64,000 nucleotides of DNA, taken from assembly GCA_947503035.1 (NCBI GenBank), contig CANNCD010000003.1, positions 124,001-188,000 of the forward strand, in the 5' to 3' direction. The translations under genes and the position numbers were made by a program. Source of the DNA: an uncultured Halocynthiibacter sp. (GTDB taxonomy: Bacteria > Pseudomonadota > Alphaproteobacteria > Rhodobacterales > Rhodobacteraceae). The stretch's first letter is position 1. Each line of letters begins with the position of its first letter. Below, piece after piece: positions 17,527 to 26,424 of this stretch. The notes beneath the pieces are model-generated. The model did no database searches and had not been told where the DNA came from. It saw only the letters and a program-made list of their open reading frames with translations.

Positions 17527-18890
17527 TCATGAAAACCAAACACTGTCAGGTGCTTATCATCGGTGCCGGCCCTGGGGGATACGTTTGTGGCATCCGTGCG
17601 GGGCAGTTGGGCTTGAACACCATTGTGGTCGAGGAATCCAAACCGGGCGGCACCTGTCTGAATGTGGGCTGCATTCCGTCCAAGGCGTTGATCCATGCGG
17701 CGGATGAATTTCACAAACTGACCACCCCAAATGATATCGGCATCACCACAGGGCCCGCAGCGATTGATTTTGGTCGCACACAGGACTGGAAAAACGGGAT
17801 CGTTGCGCGGTTGAATTCGGGTGTGGCGGGTCTGTTGAAAAAGGCCAAGACCACGTTGATCAATGGGCGCGCCCAGATCGAAGACGGGAAAACGGTGGTT
17901 GTTGAAACCGCCGAAGGGCCGCTTCGGATCACCTGCGATAATCTGGTTTTGGCCACCGGATCGCGGCCCATGGACCTGCCCCATCTGCCATTTGGGGACA
18001 CCGTTATTTCGTCAACCGAGGCCCTGTCCCTGACCGAGGTTCCAAAACGGATGGCGGTTGTGGGCGGCGGTTATATCGGGCTTGAGATCGGGACCGCCAT
18101 GGCGAAACTGGGTGCGCAGGTGAGTATTGTGGAAATGGCAGACCGCGTGTTGCCGCAATATGACACAGCACTCAGCAAACCTATCGAAGACCGGCTCGCG
18201 CAACTCGGTGTAAATCTGTTTCTGGGTGCGCGCGCCAGCACGGTTTCGCAGGATGGCGTTCTGAGCATCGAAACCCCCAAGGGGGCGGCCCAAATCACAG
18301 CGGACAAGACCCTTGTCGCGATCGGGCGGGCACCGAATGTCACGGATTTCGGCCTTGAGAGTTTGGGTCTGACGATGGATGGGCCGTTCGTGCAGATTGA
18401 TGAACGCTGTGCCACTTCCATGCGTGGGGTCTATGCGATTGGCGATATCACGGGTGATCCGATGTTGGCCCACCGTGCGATGGCGCAGGGCGTTGTCGTT
18501 GCCGAACATCTGGCCGGATTGCCGACGGTGTGGGACAAACGCGCCATGCCTGCGGTGTGTTTCACCGACCCCGAAGTCGTCACCGTCGGAGAGATGCCGT
18601 CGGACACATCCGCAACGGCCATCTTCCCCTTTGCCGCCAATGGCCGCGCGATGACGATGGAACGCAGCGACGGTTTTGTGCGCGTCGTCTATGAAAAAAC
18701 CTCCGAGGTGGTCTTGGGCATTCAGGCGGTCGGGGCGGGTGTGTCGGAAATGGCGGGGGAATTTGCGCTGGCGATTGAGATGTGCGCCACCCTGCGCGAC
18801 TTGGGCGACACCGTCCACGCGCACCCAACCCTTGGCGAGGCGGTTCAGGAAACCGCGCATCTCGCGCTTGGTCATGCGCTTCATATCTAG
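17523..18890 (+). CDS. lpd: Dihydrolipoyl dehydrogenase (E3) of the branched-chain complex
   Basis: A 455-residue FAD/NAD disulfide oxidoreductase that reoxidises the lipoyl group of E2. The FAD motif is IIGAGPGGYVCGIRAG, the redox-active disulfide is GGTCLNVGCIPSK, the NAD-binding motif is VVGGGYIGLEIGTA, and the C-terminal HAHPTLGEAVQE contains the active-site His-Glu pair. Being last in the bkd operon, it is the dedicated E3 (LpdV-like) rather than the general one, which would lie elsewhere. The ATG overlaps the E2 stop; a second in-frame ATG lies six bases later. Confidence 0.95.
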   Translation: MIMKTKHCQVLIIGAGPGGYVCGIRAGQLGLNTIVVEESKPGGTCLNVGCIPSKALIHAADEFHKLTTPNDIGITTGPAAIDFGRTQDWKNGIVARLNSGVAGLLKKAKTTLINGRAQIEDGKTVVVETAEGPLRITCDNLVLATGSRPMDLPHLPFGDTVISSTEALSLTEVPKRMAVVGGGYIGLEIGTAMAKLGAQVSIVEMADRVLPQYDTALSKPIEDRLAQLGVNLFLGARASTVSQDGVLSIETPKGAAQITADKTLVAIGRAPNVTDFGLESLGLTMDGPFVQIDERCATSMRGVYAIGDITGDPMLAHRAMAQGVVVAEHLAGLPTVWDKRAMPAVCFTDPEVVTVGEMPSDTSATAIFPFAANGRAMTMERSDGFVRVVYEKTSEVVLGIQAVGAGVSEMAGEFALAIEMCATLRDLGDTVHAHPTLGEAVQETAHLALGHALHI

Positions 18891-18917
18891 GGCGGCTTCT
18901 GGGCTTTGGTCCCTAAC

Positions 18918-19721
18918 CTAGCCGATACGTTCGGGGTGGCTGAACACTTCGAACGTGTCCCCCCGTGCAAATCCGACCAAGGTGATACCGGATGTATCGG
19001 CCAGTTTTATGGCATGAGAGGTGGGGGCCGAGACGGCAATGATCATGCCCCCGCCAGCCATCGCACATTTTTGCACCAACTCCAGCGACACGCGTGACGT
19101 CATGACAAAGGCCCCCGTCGCGGGGTTGATGTCTGCGCGGATCAATGCCCCAATGAGTTTATCAAGTGCGTTGTGCCGACCAAGGTCTTCGCGCGCCATG
19201 ATCATCCCTTCATCCGGCAAGAGGAACCCCGCCGCGTGGGCCGCACCCGTCGCGTCATGTAGCGGTTGAAAGCCGCGAAGCATGTGCGTGGCCGCCGCAA
19301 CATTTTGTGCAGGCAGTTTCAGGTGTGCCGACACGCGCGGCACATCACGCACGGCTTGCTCAAGGCTGTCGATGCCACAAAGCCCGCAGCCAATCGGCCC
19401 CAGCATTGTCCGTCTGCGCTGCGCGAGTGCCTCGGCCTGTTGTTCCAACAGCCAGAACCGTGCTTCGATCCCGCCAGCGTGTTCCACAATCTCAAAGTTT
19501 TCGACATCCGCGAGGGTCGATATGATGCCTTCGGTCAGGGCAAACCCATAGGCCAAATCTCTGATATCACACGGGCTTGCCATCAATACGGCGGCGCTGG
19601 TGCCATCAAACACAATGGACACCGCGACCTCTTCGAGAAGAGCGCGTTTGGTCGTTTCCCCTGTCATCGCGGCGATACCGGTGCGCGTTGTTATGGGCGC
19701 GAAGATGCGTTTATCCGTCAT
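18918..19721 (-). CDS. fdhD: FdhD sulfurtransferase for formate-dehydrogenase-type molybdoenzymes
   Basis: A 267-residue FdhD protein, which passes sulfur from a cysteine desulfurase to the molybdenum cofactor of formate dehydrogenase-like enzymes. The conserved Cys pair is in GCGLCGID (C112, C115), and the MTSRVSLELVQKCA segment is characteristic. It overlaps the small upstream gene by four bases (ATGA) and is the last gene of the molybdoenzyme operon. Its stop faces the E3 stop 27 bases away without an evident terminator. Its presence implies that the 766-residue oxidoreductase needs a sulfurated cofactor. Confidence 0.95.
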   Translation of the reverse strand: MTDKRIFAPITTRTGIAAMTGETTKRALLEEVAVSIVFDGTSAAVLMASPCDIRDLAYGFALTEGIISTLADVENFEIVEHAGGIEARFWLLEQQAEALAQRRRTMLGPIGCGLCGIDSLEQAVRDVPRVSAHLKLPAQNVAAATHMLRGFQPLHDATGAAHAAGFLLPDEGMIMAREDLGRHNALDKLIGALIRADINPATGAFVMTSRVSLELVQKCAMAGGGMIIAVSAPTSHAIKLADTSGITLVGFARGDTFEVFSHPERIG

Positions 19722-20008
19722 GTTACCCCACAGGTGTCGAGGTGTGCGTGGGCCTGTTTTGTAAGGCCCAAGAACAAACGCCCCGAGCGTTCTTGCCTGT
19801 CGTCAATGGTCAGCCACCCGTCTTCGCCCAAGGCCACGCATTCGCGCAACACAAGCGCATGGGCAATTCCAAGGTTTGACGCAAAGGTTTTGCTGTCATG
19901 GGCAATGCCCAAATGTGCCGCCGCGATGATCCCCGCCCCGATCTGCGACAGGGAGCTGCCCTTTTGGGTCAAGGCGGTGATGATCGACATGATGCGCGCC
20001 TCACTCAT
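19718..20008 (-). CDS. Small protein of unknown function in the fdhF-fdhD operon
   Basis: A 96-residue protein that I do not recognise. It is soluble, without a signal peptide, rich in Ala, Leu and Gly, with two Cys (one in LRECVALG, one in the C-terminal tail). The N-terminal half looks helical. Its ATG lies just inside the end of the molybdoenzyme gene (eight-base overlap) and its stop overlaps the fdhD start as ATGA. This tight coupling on both sides argues that it is a real gene and acts with the molybdoenzyme, possibly as a maturation factor or small subunit. Function is inference from position only. Confidence 0.7.
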   Translation of the reverse strand: MSEARIMSIITALTQKGSSLSQIGAGIIAAAHLGIAHDSKTFASNLGIAHALVLRECVALGEDGWLTIDDRQERSGRLFLGLTKQAHAHLDTCGVT

Positions 20009-22301
20009 GTGGGTCGCTTGGTCGAAAGGTCACCGGAACGGCCTTGGACGCTGGGGTAAAGCTCTCATCGCCAAAACTGGTGTGCGGCACAAGGACGTTG
20101 AGTTCGGGATAGTAACCCGCCACACAGCCGCGTGGGATGTCATAAGCCATCAGTTTAAAGCCCTGCGCGACACGCGGTGTCTCGCCCTGATGCGCGCCGA
20201 TGATATCCACCAGATCGCCGGCCTTGCGGCCAATCTGCGCGATATCATCGGGGTGCATAAAGACCACATCGCGTGTGCCAAAGACGCCGCGATACCGGTC
20301 ATCCATGCCGTAGATGGTGGTGTTATATTGGTCGTGGCTGCGCAGGGTTTGCAGGACAAATTCCGCGTCGTTTGACTGGGCCTCTTGCCATTCGGTCGCC
20401 TCGGGCAAGGGGCTGGCGTCAAAATTCGCGCGCTTGGTCGCGGTGTGCCATTCACGGTGCGACGCCCCATTGCGAAGCCGAAAGCCACGCGGCTTGCGCA
20501 CGTCTTGGTTAAAATTGCCAAAGATCGGTAGAACCCGCGCGATCAGGTCGCGGATCTTGTCATTGTCGTCGCCCAACGCATCCCAGTCGACCACATCGTT
20601 GCCAAGCGTCGCCTTGGCAATCCCCGCCACAATCGCGACCTCGGATTTCAATTCCTTGGACGCCGGAAGGTTGATGCCCCCCGACCCATGCACCATCGAC
20701 ATGCTGTCCTCGACCGTCACAATCTGGCGCAGACCTTTGCTATTGCGGTCGATTTCGGTGCGCCCAAGGCACGGCAGGAGATAGGCGTGTTTCCCCGTCA
20801 AAAGATGCCCGTGATTAAGTTTCGTGGCAACATGTACGGTCAGATCAAGCCCCTGCATCGCCTTGGCAATCAGCGGGCTATCGGGTGTGGCGCGGGCAAA
20901 GTTCCCGCCAAGCCCGACAAAAGCGCGCGCCTCGCCGGACATCATCGCGCCGATGGCATGAAGCACGTTGTGACCAGGGCCACGCGGCAGGGTCACGCCC
21001 AGCTCGCGCTCCATCGCGTCGATCAATGCCGAGGGGGCCTTTTCGTTGATCCCAACGGTGCGGTCGCCCTGCACGTTGGAATGCCCGCGCACGGGGCACA
21101 GACCCGCGCCCGCGCGGCCAATGTTGCCACGCAGGAACATAAAATTCGCGATCTCGCGGATGGTGGCAACGGAATGGCGGTGCTGTGTGATGCCCATGGC
21201 CCATGTGGTGATCACCTTGTCGGCGGCCATATAGATGTCTGCCGCCTCTTCCAGTGCGGCACGTGTCAGGCCGGATTGGTTCTCGATCTGATCCCAGCTC
21301 GTGGCATTCACGGTGGCTTGGTATTTGTCGAACCCCGCGCAATGTTCGGCGATAAAGGCGTGATCGATAACCGCGGGTTTACCCGCCGCCTGCGCCGCGG
21401 CCTCGGCGGCGAACACAGCCTTGGCCATGCCGCGAAAGGCCGCCATGTCCCCGCCCAAACGCGGGCAATAGTAATCGGTTGAGGTTTTCTCTGAGCCACC
21501 CGTAAGCATCTCGCGCTTGTTTTGCGGATCGGCGAACCGTTTGAGGCCCTTTTCCTTAAGCGTATTGAAGACCACCACGCGTGCCCCGCGTTCTGTGGCG
21601 GCCCGCAAATCGGCCAACATGCGCGGATGGTTGGTGCCGGGGTTCTGCCCCACAACGAAGATGGCGTCCGCCGCTTCAAAATCCTCAAGCCGCACCGTGC
21701 CCTTGCCGATGCCAATTGCCGCACCCAGAGCAACGCCGCTGGCCTCGTGACACATATTGGAGCAGTCCGGAAAATTGTTGGTGCCAAAGAGACGCACAAA
21801 CATCTGGTACATGAACGCCGCCTCATTTGACGCACGCCCCGAGGTGTAAAATTCCGCCTGATTGGGATTATCCAACGCGTTTAGATACGCGGCGATTTCG
21901 GTGAACGCAGTCTCCCAGCTCACCTCTTCATAGATGTCCTTTTCCACATTATAGCGCATAGGGTGCGTCAAACGGCCCTCGTGCTCTAGATCATAATCCG
22001 TCCAGCTGCGTAGTTCGCTCACGGTGTGTTTGGCAAAAAACGCAGGGGTCGCCCGCGCGCGCGTGGCCTCCCATGCGACGGCCTTTACGCCGTTCTCGCA
22101 GAACTCAAATGACGACCCATGTTCCGGATCCCCCCAGGCACACCCTGGGCAATCAAACCCATCTGGCTGGTTCGCCTTTAGCAGGCTCAAACCACCGGAC
22201 ACAGGTTTTCCGCTACCCATCAAATGACGTCCGACCGCCTTAAGCGCGCCCCAGCCGCCAGCCGCTTTGGAGGCATTCTTTGGTGCTGTGTCCTTGGTCA
22301 T
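20001..22301 (-). CDS. FdhF/YdeP-family molybdopterin oxidoreductase
   Basis: A 766-residue catalytic subunit of the FdhF/YdeP branch of the DMSO-reductase superfamily. An N-terminal Cys motif (C51 and C54 in DCPGCAWGD, and C68) may bind an Fe-S cluster. The molybdenum cofactor regions follow, including VVGQNPGTNHPRM and WAMGITQHRHSVATIREIANF, and a C-terminal cofactor-binding domain. There is no Tat signal, so it is cytoplasmic. Family members have been linked to formate oxidation or acid resistance, but most are uncharacterised; no electron-transfer subunits (FdsB/FdsG type) are nearby. The fdhD gene two genes downstream supports a formate-dehydrogenase-like cofactor. Confidence 0.9.
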   Translation of the reverse strand: MTKDTAPKNASKAAGGWGALKAVGRHLMGSGKPVSGGLSLLKANQPDGFDCPGCAWGDPEHGSSFEFCENGVKAVAWEATRARATPAFFAKHTVSELRSWTDYDLEHEGRLTHPMRYNVEKDIYEEVSWETAFTEIAAYLNALDNPNQAEFYTSGRASNEAAFMYQMFVRLFGTNNFPDCSNMCHEASGVALGAAIGIGKGTVRLEDFEAADAIFVVGQNPGTNHPRMLADLRAATERGARVVVFNTLKEKGLKRFADPQNKREMLTGGSEKTSTDYYCPRLGGDMAAFRGMAKAVFAAEAAAQAAGKPAVIDHAFIAEHCAGFDKYQATVNATSWDQIENQSGLTRAALEEAADIYMAADKVITTWAMGITQHRHSVATIREIANFMFLRGNIGRAGAGLCPVRGHSNVQGDRTVGINEKAPSALIDAMERELGVTLPRGPGHNVLHAIGAMMSGEARAFVGLGGNFARATPDSPLIAKAMQGLDLTVHVATKLNHGHLLTGKHAYLLPCLGRTEIDRNSKGLRQIVTVEDSMSMVHGSGGINLPASKELKSEVAIVAGIAKATLGNDVVDWDALGDDNDKIRDLIARVLPIFGNFNQDVRKPRGFRLRNGASHREWHTATKRANFDASPLPEATEWQEAQSNDAEFVLQTLRSHDQYNTTIYGMDDRYRGVFGTRDVVFMHPDDIAQIGRKAGDLVDIIGAHQGETPRVAQGFKLMAYDIPRGCVAGYYPELNVLVPHTSFGDESFTPASKAVPVTFRPSDPHE

Positions 22302-22655
22302 GATGGTCCAACCTGATTGTGCAAAATATGAAAGAGAGACGCCTTGTCCGCCGCAACATCACTTTGGATGTCAAAGAAAGGACGGGCAAAAAGACATGGC
22401 ACGTCCGTATAATCATTTATGCGACTTGTTTTTGATCTTGCAAGCCGTGTCACATGATTTTGGGTGGCGCACCCCACGTTTGTCAGGCGGCGAAAGAGGG
22501 CGATCGTCATGTCCATCCTTTCCCCAGCCGGCGGGTGTACGGTGGGTGGAGCGCCGGTAGGCCAACGAAGATGAAAAGACTTTTTATGCCTCATCGAAGG
22601 AATAATGCTTGCCGAAACCGGTTTCGGTTACAATTGTGAGCATAACGGAGGCCTA
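22302..22655. promoter_or_regulatory. Divergent intergenic region fdhF / lacI
   Basis: These 354 bases lack a convincing gene; a 98-codon frame on the minus strand has no ribosome site or recognisable composition. The left end holds the leader of the molybdoenzyme operon, and the right end the lacI promoter with a perfect operator palindrome (22612-22627). No other repeat stands out. Confidence 0.6.
22612..22627 (+). promoter_or_regulatory. LacI-family operator palindrome
   Basis: CCGAAACCGGTTTCGG is a perfect 16-base palindrome with the central CG and AAAC/GTTT arms typical of LacI-family operators. It lies 28 bases before the lacI start. No second copy occurs before the binding-protein gene, so a single site probably controls the regulator and the whole sugar operon, giving autoregulation. 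Confidence 0.8.
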
Positions 22656-23720
22656 ATGCAAAAAAAATCAACTCTTTTAGGGCCAGCCAAGGGCGGTGCA
22701 CGCGTCACGATAAGTGACGTGGCGATTGCGTTGGATCTCACCAAATCGACCGTATCGCGGGCGTTGAATGGCTACTCTGATATTTCTCAATCCACGCAGC
22801 TGCGTGTGAAACGCATGGCCGAGCAAATGAACTATCGCCCGCTTAGCCATGCGCAGGCAATTAAGACAGGGCGCACGCGTGCGCTGGGTTTGGTTTTGCA
22901 ATTGGCGGATCACGACGCACAGCGCCCCTTTTTGGCGGAATTTTTGGCGGGGCTTTCGACCGGCGCAACACAAGAGGGATATACCCTCACTGTGGCATCG
23001 GCCGATTGCGACGCACATGTGGTTGAGACGATCAAAACGCTGATCCGCGACCGCAAGGCCGATGGATTTATCTTGCCGCGCACGATGGTTCAGGACGCGC
23101 GCGTCACCCTTTTGCGCGATGCGGATGTGCCCTTTGTCCTGTTCGGACGCCAAGAAGACGAAACCGATTGTAGCTGGTTTGATGTGCGTGGCGAAGATGC
23201 GATGCGCGATGCCGTTTTGCATTTGGCGCGGCTCGGGCACCGGCGGATCGCCTTTATCAATAGCGGCAGAGGCTACTATTATGCGCGTTTGCGCGAACAG
23301 GGATATTTAAACGGATTACTACAGGCAGGGCTGGCGGTTGATCCCGCGATCATGGCTGGCGGCGCAGTGACAGTGGAGGACGGCGTCGCGGCGTCGGGTC
23401 TGTTATTGCGCCAAAAGAACGCGCCAACAGCCATCGTTTGCGCGGTCGATCAGGTGGCCTTGGGCACCTATCGCGCCGCGGCCGAACGGGGTCTTGTCAT
23501 TGGGCGCGACCTTTCGGTCATTGGCTATGATGGGATCAAAGAGGGCACACATGCGCACCCGCCTCTTTCGACCTTTCAAGTCGATAGCAAGGCCGCCGGT
23601 ATCGCGCTCGCGTCCCTGTTGATCCGACGTGTGCGCGGTGAACCTGCGGAAACATTGCGCACAACAGTTGCCGCGACATTTGTTGATCGGGGCTCAACGG
23701 GACCCGTCCCACATACATAA
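22656..23720 (+). CDS. LacI-family transcriptional regulator of the carbohydrate operon
   Basis: A 354-residue LacI/GalR repressor. The N-terminal helix-turn-helix and hinge (TISDVAIALDLTKSTVSRALNG, about residues 17-40) are followed by a periplasmic-binding-protein-like sensor domain (about 70-345). The ATG at 22656 has GGAGG five bases upstream. The next gene, a sugar-binding protein, starts 36 bases after the stop, so the regulator is the first gene of the operon it controls. The position parallels AglR in the alpha-glucoside operon of rhizobia. The inducer is likely the transported sugar or its breakdown product (inference). Confidence 0.92.
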   Translation: MQKKSTLLGPAKGGARVTISDVAIALDLTKSTVSRALNGYSDISQSTQLRVKRMAEQMNYRPLSHAQAIKTGRTRALGLVLQLADHDAQRPFLAEFLAGLSTGATQEGYTLTVASADCDAHVVETIKTLIRDRKADGFILPRTMVQDARVTLLRDADVPFVLFGRQEDETDCSWFDVRGEDAMRDAVLHLARLGHRRIAFINSGRGYYYARLREQGYLNGLLQAGLAVDPAIMAGGAVTVEDGVAASGLLLRQKNAPTAIVCAVDQVALGTYRAAAERGLVIGRDLSVIGYDGIKEGTHAHPPLSTFQVDSKAAGIALASLLIRRVRGEPAETLRTTVAATFVDRGSTGPVPHT

Positions 23721-23756
23721 AATTTAATTCAAATTGGTCTCTAAGGGAGGAAACTT

Positions 23757-25109
23757 ATGACTATTCAAGGAAAATCATTTTTGCTGACAGGGGTGGCGAT
23801 GGCCATGTCACTTGCGGCAACATCACTAAGCGCGGAAGACTTGCGTTTCTGGACAACTGAGGAACAGCCAGAGCGCCTTGCCCGCCAAGAGGCCATGGCC
23901 GCAGAATTTGCCGCCGCCACCGGTCACAGCGTCGAGGTCATTCCCGTGTCCGAAAACGATCTGGGCACACGTGCGACGGCTGCTTTTGCGGCGGGCGATC
24001 TGCCGGATGTGATCTATCACACGCTTCAATACGCGGCCCCATGGGCCGAGGCCGGTGTCTTGGACATTGATGCGGCGACAGATGTGATCGAAAATCTTGG
24101 CGCAGATACATTTGCCCCCGGTGCGTTGAACATGGCCGCCGCCGATGGTGGCTATGCCTCGGTTCCGGTGGATGGCTGGACACAGATGCTTGTCTATCGT
24201 GCGGATCTGTTTGCCGAAAAGGGGCTTGAGCCACCAAATTCCTACGCCAATGTTTTGGCCGCGGTTGAGGCGCTTCATAATCCGCCAGAGATGTATGGTT
24301 TCGTTGCCGCGACCAAGGTCGACGAAAACTTCATGTCTCAGGTGCTTGAGCATGTGTTCCTTGCCAATGGCGTGTCGCCGGTCGGCCCTGATGGCGTCCA
24401 AGACCTAGACGAGGCCGCAACAATCGAGGTTCTCGAATTCTATAAGGCGATTGCCGAGGCCTCTCCTGCGGGTGATCTGTACTGGGATCAGTCCCGTTCG
24501 CTCTATTTTGCGGGTGACGCGGCGATGATCATTTGGTCGCCGTTTATCCTTGATGAATTGGCCGGTCTGCGTGACAGCGCCCCGCCCACCATCAACGACG
24601 ATCCGACCTCTGGCGATTTGGCTGCGGCGACCGGTATCGTGACCAATTTCTCCGGCCCGTCCAACCCTGATGGCGCGGCATGGGGCGATGTTCGGTATTT
24701 CGGGATCACCTCTGATGCATCCACCGACGCGGCGATGGAGTTCGTGGAATACTCGCTTTCTGATGGCTATGGCTCGACCCTGTCCATCGCGCCCGAGGGC
24801 AAATTCCCCGTGCGTCGTGGCACCGCGGACAACCCAACCGAATACGCCGATCTTTGGGCGACCCTTGATGTGGGCGTCGATCGCAAGGCACCGTTGGGCG
24901 ACCTTTATGAGGCGGCCATGATCGACGAAATCGTCGGCGGTCTTGATGTGGCGCAACGTTGGGGCGTGGCCGAAGGTCAGCTCTCCGCCGCTTCGGCGAT
25001 CATCAACAGCCAAGTCATCAACCGTCTTGTCCGTGAATATATCGACGGCGAACGGGATGCGGCGGCGACCGTTGCGGAATTGAACGCGGCGATTGCGGCG
25101 GTTCAGTAA
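23757..25109 (+). CDS. Carbohydrate ABC transporter substrate-binding protein
   Basis: A 450-residue extracellular solute-binding protein of the maltose-binding class (family 1). A Sec signal peptide covers about residues 1-26, with likely cleavage near SLSA-EDL. The mature start DLRFWTTEEQPERL and the downstream VIPVSENDLGTRATAAFAAGDLPDVI region fit sugar-binding proteins. GGGAGG precedes the ATG. It is followed by a strong stem-loop and then two permeases. Neighbouring GH63-like hydrolase suggests an alpha-glycoside or glycosyl-glycerate ligand; this is inference. Confidence 0.92.
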   Translation: MTIQGKSFLLTGVAMAMSLAATSLSAEDLRFWTTEEQPERLARQEAMAAEFAAATGHSVEVIPVSENDLGTRATAAFAAGDLPDVIYHTLQYAAPWAEAGVLDIDAATDVIENLGADTFAPGALNMAAADGGYASVPVDGWTQMLVYRADLFAEKGLEPPNSYANVLAAVEALHNPPEMYGFVAATKVDENFMSQVLEHVFLANGVSPVGPDGVQDLDEAATIEVLEFYKAIAEASPAGDLYWDQSRSLYFAGDAAMIIWSPFILDELAGLRDSAPPTINDDPTSGDLAAATGIVTNFSGPSNPDGAAWGDVRYFGITSDASTDAAMEFVEYSLSDGYGSTLSIAPEGKFPVRRGTADNPTEYADLWATLDVGVDRKAPLGDLYEAAMIDEIVGGLDVAQRWGVAEGQLSAASAIINSQVINRLVREYIDGERDAAATVAELNAAIAAVQ

Positions 25110-25116
25110 ACCCATT

Positions 25117-25142
25117 TTGGGCACCTTTTCGGAGGTGCCCAA
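25117..25142 (+). other. Intercistronic stem-loop after the sugar-binding-protein gene
   Basis: TTGGGCACCT (25117-25126) pairs perfectly with AGGTGCCCAA (25133-25142) across a six-base loop. It starts eight bases after the binding-protein stop and ends 37 bases before the permease start. There is no U-run, so it fits an mRNA stabiliser or partial attenuator that keeps binding-protein transcript in excess. Confidence 0.8.
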
Positions 25143-25179
25143 TCCATTCGACAAAATCTGATTTGATCTGGAGACCTCT

Positions 25180-26424
25180 ATGGCGCCGCTCGGCCCTCCT
25201 GTTGGCACCGGACCTCTTGGTAAGCGCGAAGCGCGTTTGGCTTGGGGCCTGCTGACTCCTACTATTTTCTCTGTGTCTATGGTCGTGATCCTGCCGCTTT
25301 TGGCGATCTTTTGGATCTCGGTCAAACCTGTGGAGCTGGCTGATCTGCGTGCCCCCGAAGTGGTCCTTCGTGAGGACATTCGCGGCGATTACACCGCCGT
25401 CGGGGACAACGCGAACATCCGGTATCGGTTACGAAATTCGTCACAAGATCAGGTAATTACGGGCGTCACATTCACTGATACTGTCCCCGCGGGCCTTGCG
25501 GTGCAGTCGCTTGATCCACGTTGTACATTGGATGGGCGTGCGCTTTTCTGTGACCTTGGCGATTGGGAGCCCGCCACGCGCGAAACCCTGTTGATCCCTG
25601 TGGTTGTTGAACAAGCCTATCTCGACAACGGTCTGCGCCCCCAAGACAGTTCGGCGGAAACCACCGGTACCTCTTCAAACATCCTAACCAACGCGACATT
25701 TACCTTTGATAATTTCAAACGGGTCTTTAACGGCGACGAATTTTTCGGCGTCCTTGGGGTCACCTTGTTCTATGCCGTCTTTGGTACCATTGGCGCGTTG
25801 CTGGTGGGGCTGTTTGCGGCTCTTTTGCTCAATAAAACATTCCGAGGCCAAGGTATCTTGCGCGGGTTGTATCTGTTCCCCTATGTCTCGCCGATTATCG
25901 CCGTGGCCTTTGCGTGGCTGATCCTGTTCGACCCGTTTTCGGGATCGGCGAACGCATTGCTGGTGCAAATGGGGGTGACGCCGACCGCGATCAACTTCTT
26001 TGGCGAACGGCCTCTTGCGCTCATCATGGTGACGATTTTTGAAATTTGGCGTTATTTCCCGCTGTCGTTCTTGTTCATCTTGGCGCGGATGCAGTCGATT
26101 GACACCGATATGTACGAAGCCGCCGATATGGATGGCGCCTCGCCCTTTCAAAAGTTCTGGTACCTCAGCGTCCCCCAGCTCTTGGGCATCTTATCTGTCC
26201 TGTTCTTGCTGCGCTTCATTTGGACGTTCAACAAATTCGACGACATCTTTTTGCTGACGGGCGGGAACGCGGGCACACGCACCCTGACGGTGAATGTCTA
26301 TGAACAGGCCTTTGCGATTTCCAACATCGGTGCGGGGGCGGCGGTCGCTGTTGTGATCTTTGGCTGTTTGCTTTTGTTCTCCGCGTTTTTCTTTCGCTTT
26401 ATGTCACAGGAGGAAGGCTTATGA
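25180..26424 (+). CDS. Carbohydrate ABC transporter permease (MalF-like) with an inserted extracytoplasmic domain
   Basis: A 414-residue MalF/AglF-type permease. The first membrane segment is about residues 21-47. Residues about 57-165 form a hydrophilic insertion before the next membrane segment (about 186-210). The insertion contains a VTFTDTVPAGL stretch and a Cys pair (C115, C124), resembling the beta-sandwich DUF11-type repeats of bacterial surface proteins. The remainder is a standard permease core, with the EAA-loop in EAADMDGASPFQKFWYLSVPQ. By topology the insertion is periplasmic, like the P2 loop of E. coli MalF but of different sequence type. The stop overlaps the next permease start (ATGA). 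Confidence 0.88.
   Translation: MAPLGPPVGTGPLGKREARLAWGLLTPTIFSVSMVVILPLLAIFWISVKPVELADLRAPEVVLREDIRGDYTAVGDNANIRYRLRNSSQDQVITGVTFTDTVPAGLAVQSLDPRCTLDGRALFCDLGDWEPATRETLLIPVVVEQAYLDNGLRPQDSSAETTGTSSNILTNATFTFDNFKRVFNGDEFFGVLGVTLFYAVFGTIGALLVGLFAALLLNKTFRGQGILRGLYLFPYVSPIIAVAFAWLILFDPFSGSANALLVQMGVTPTAINFFGERPLALIMVTIFEIWRYFPLSFLFILARMQSIDTDMYEAADMDGASPFQKFWYLSVPQLLGILSVLFLLRFIWTFNKFDDIFLLTGGNAGTRTLTVNVYEQAFAISNIGAGAAVAVVIFGCLLLFSAFFFRFMSQEEGL

Noticed and set aside
22298-22594. A 98-codon minus-strand frame upstream of the FdhF-type gene
   Set aside because: No ribosome site, odd composition, and it fills a regulatory spacer; the overlap with the fdhF-type start seems accidental.
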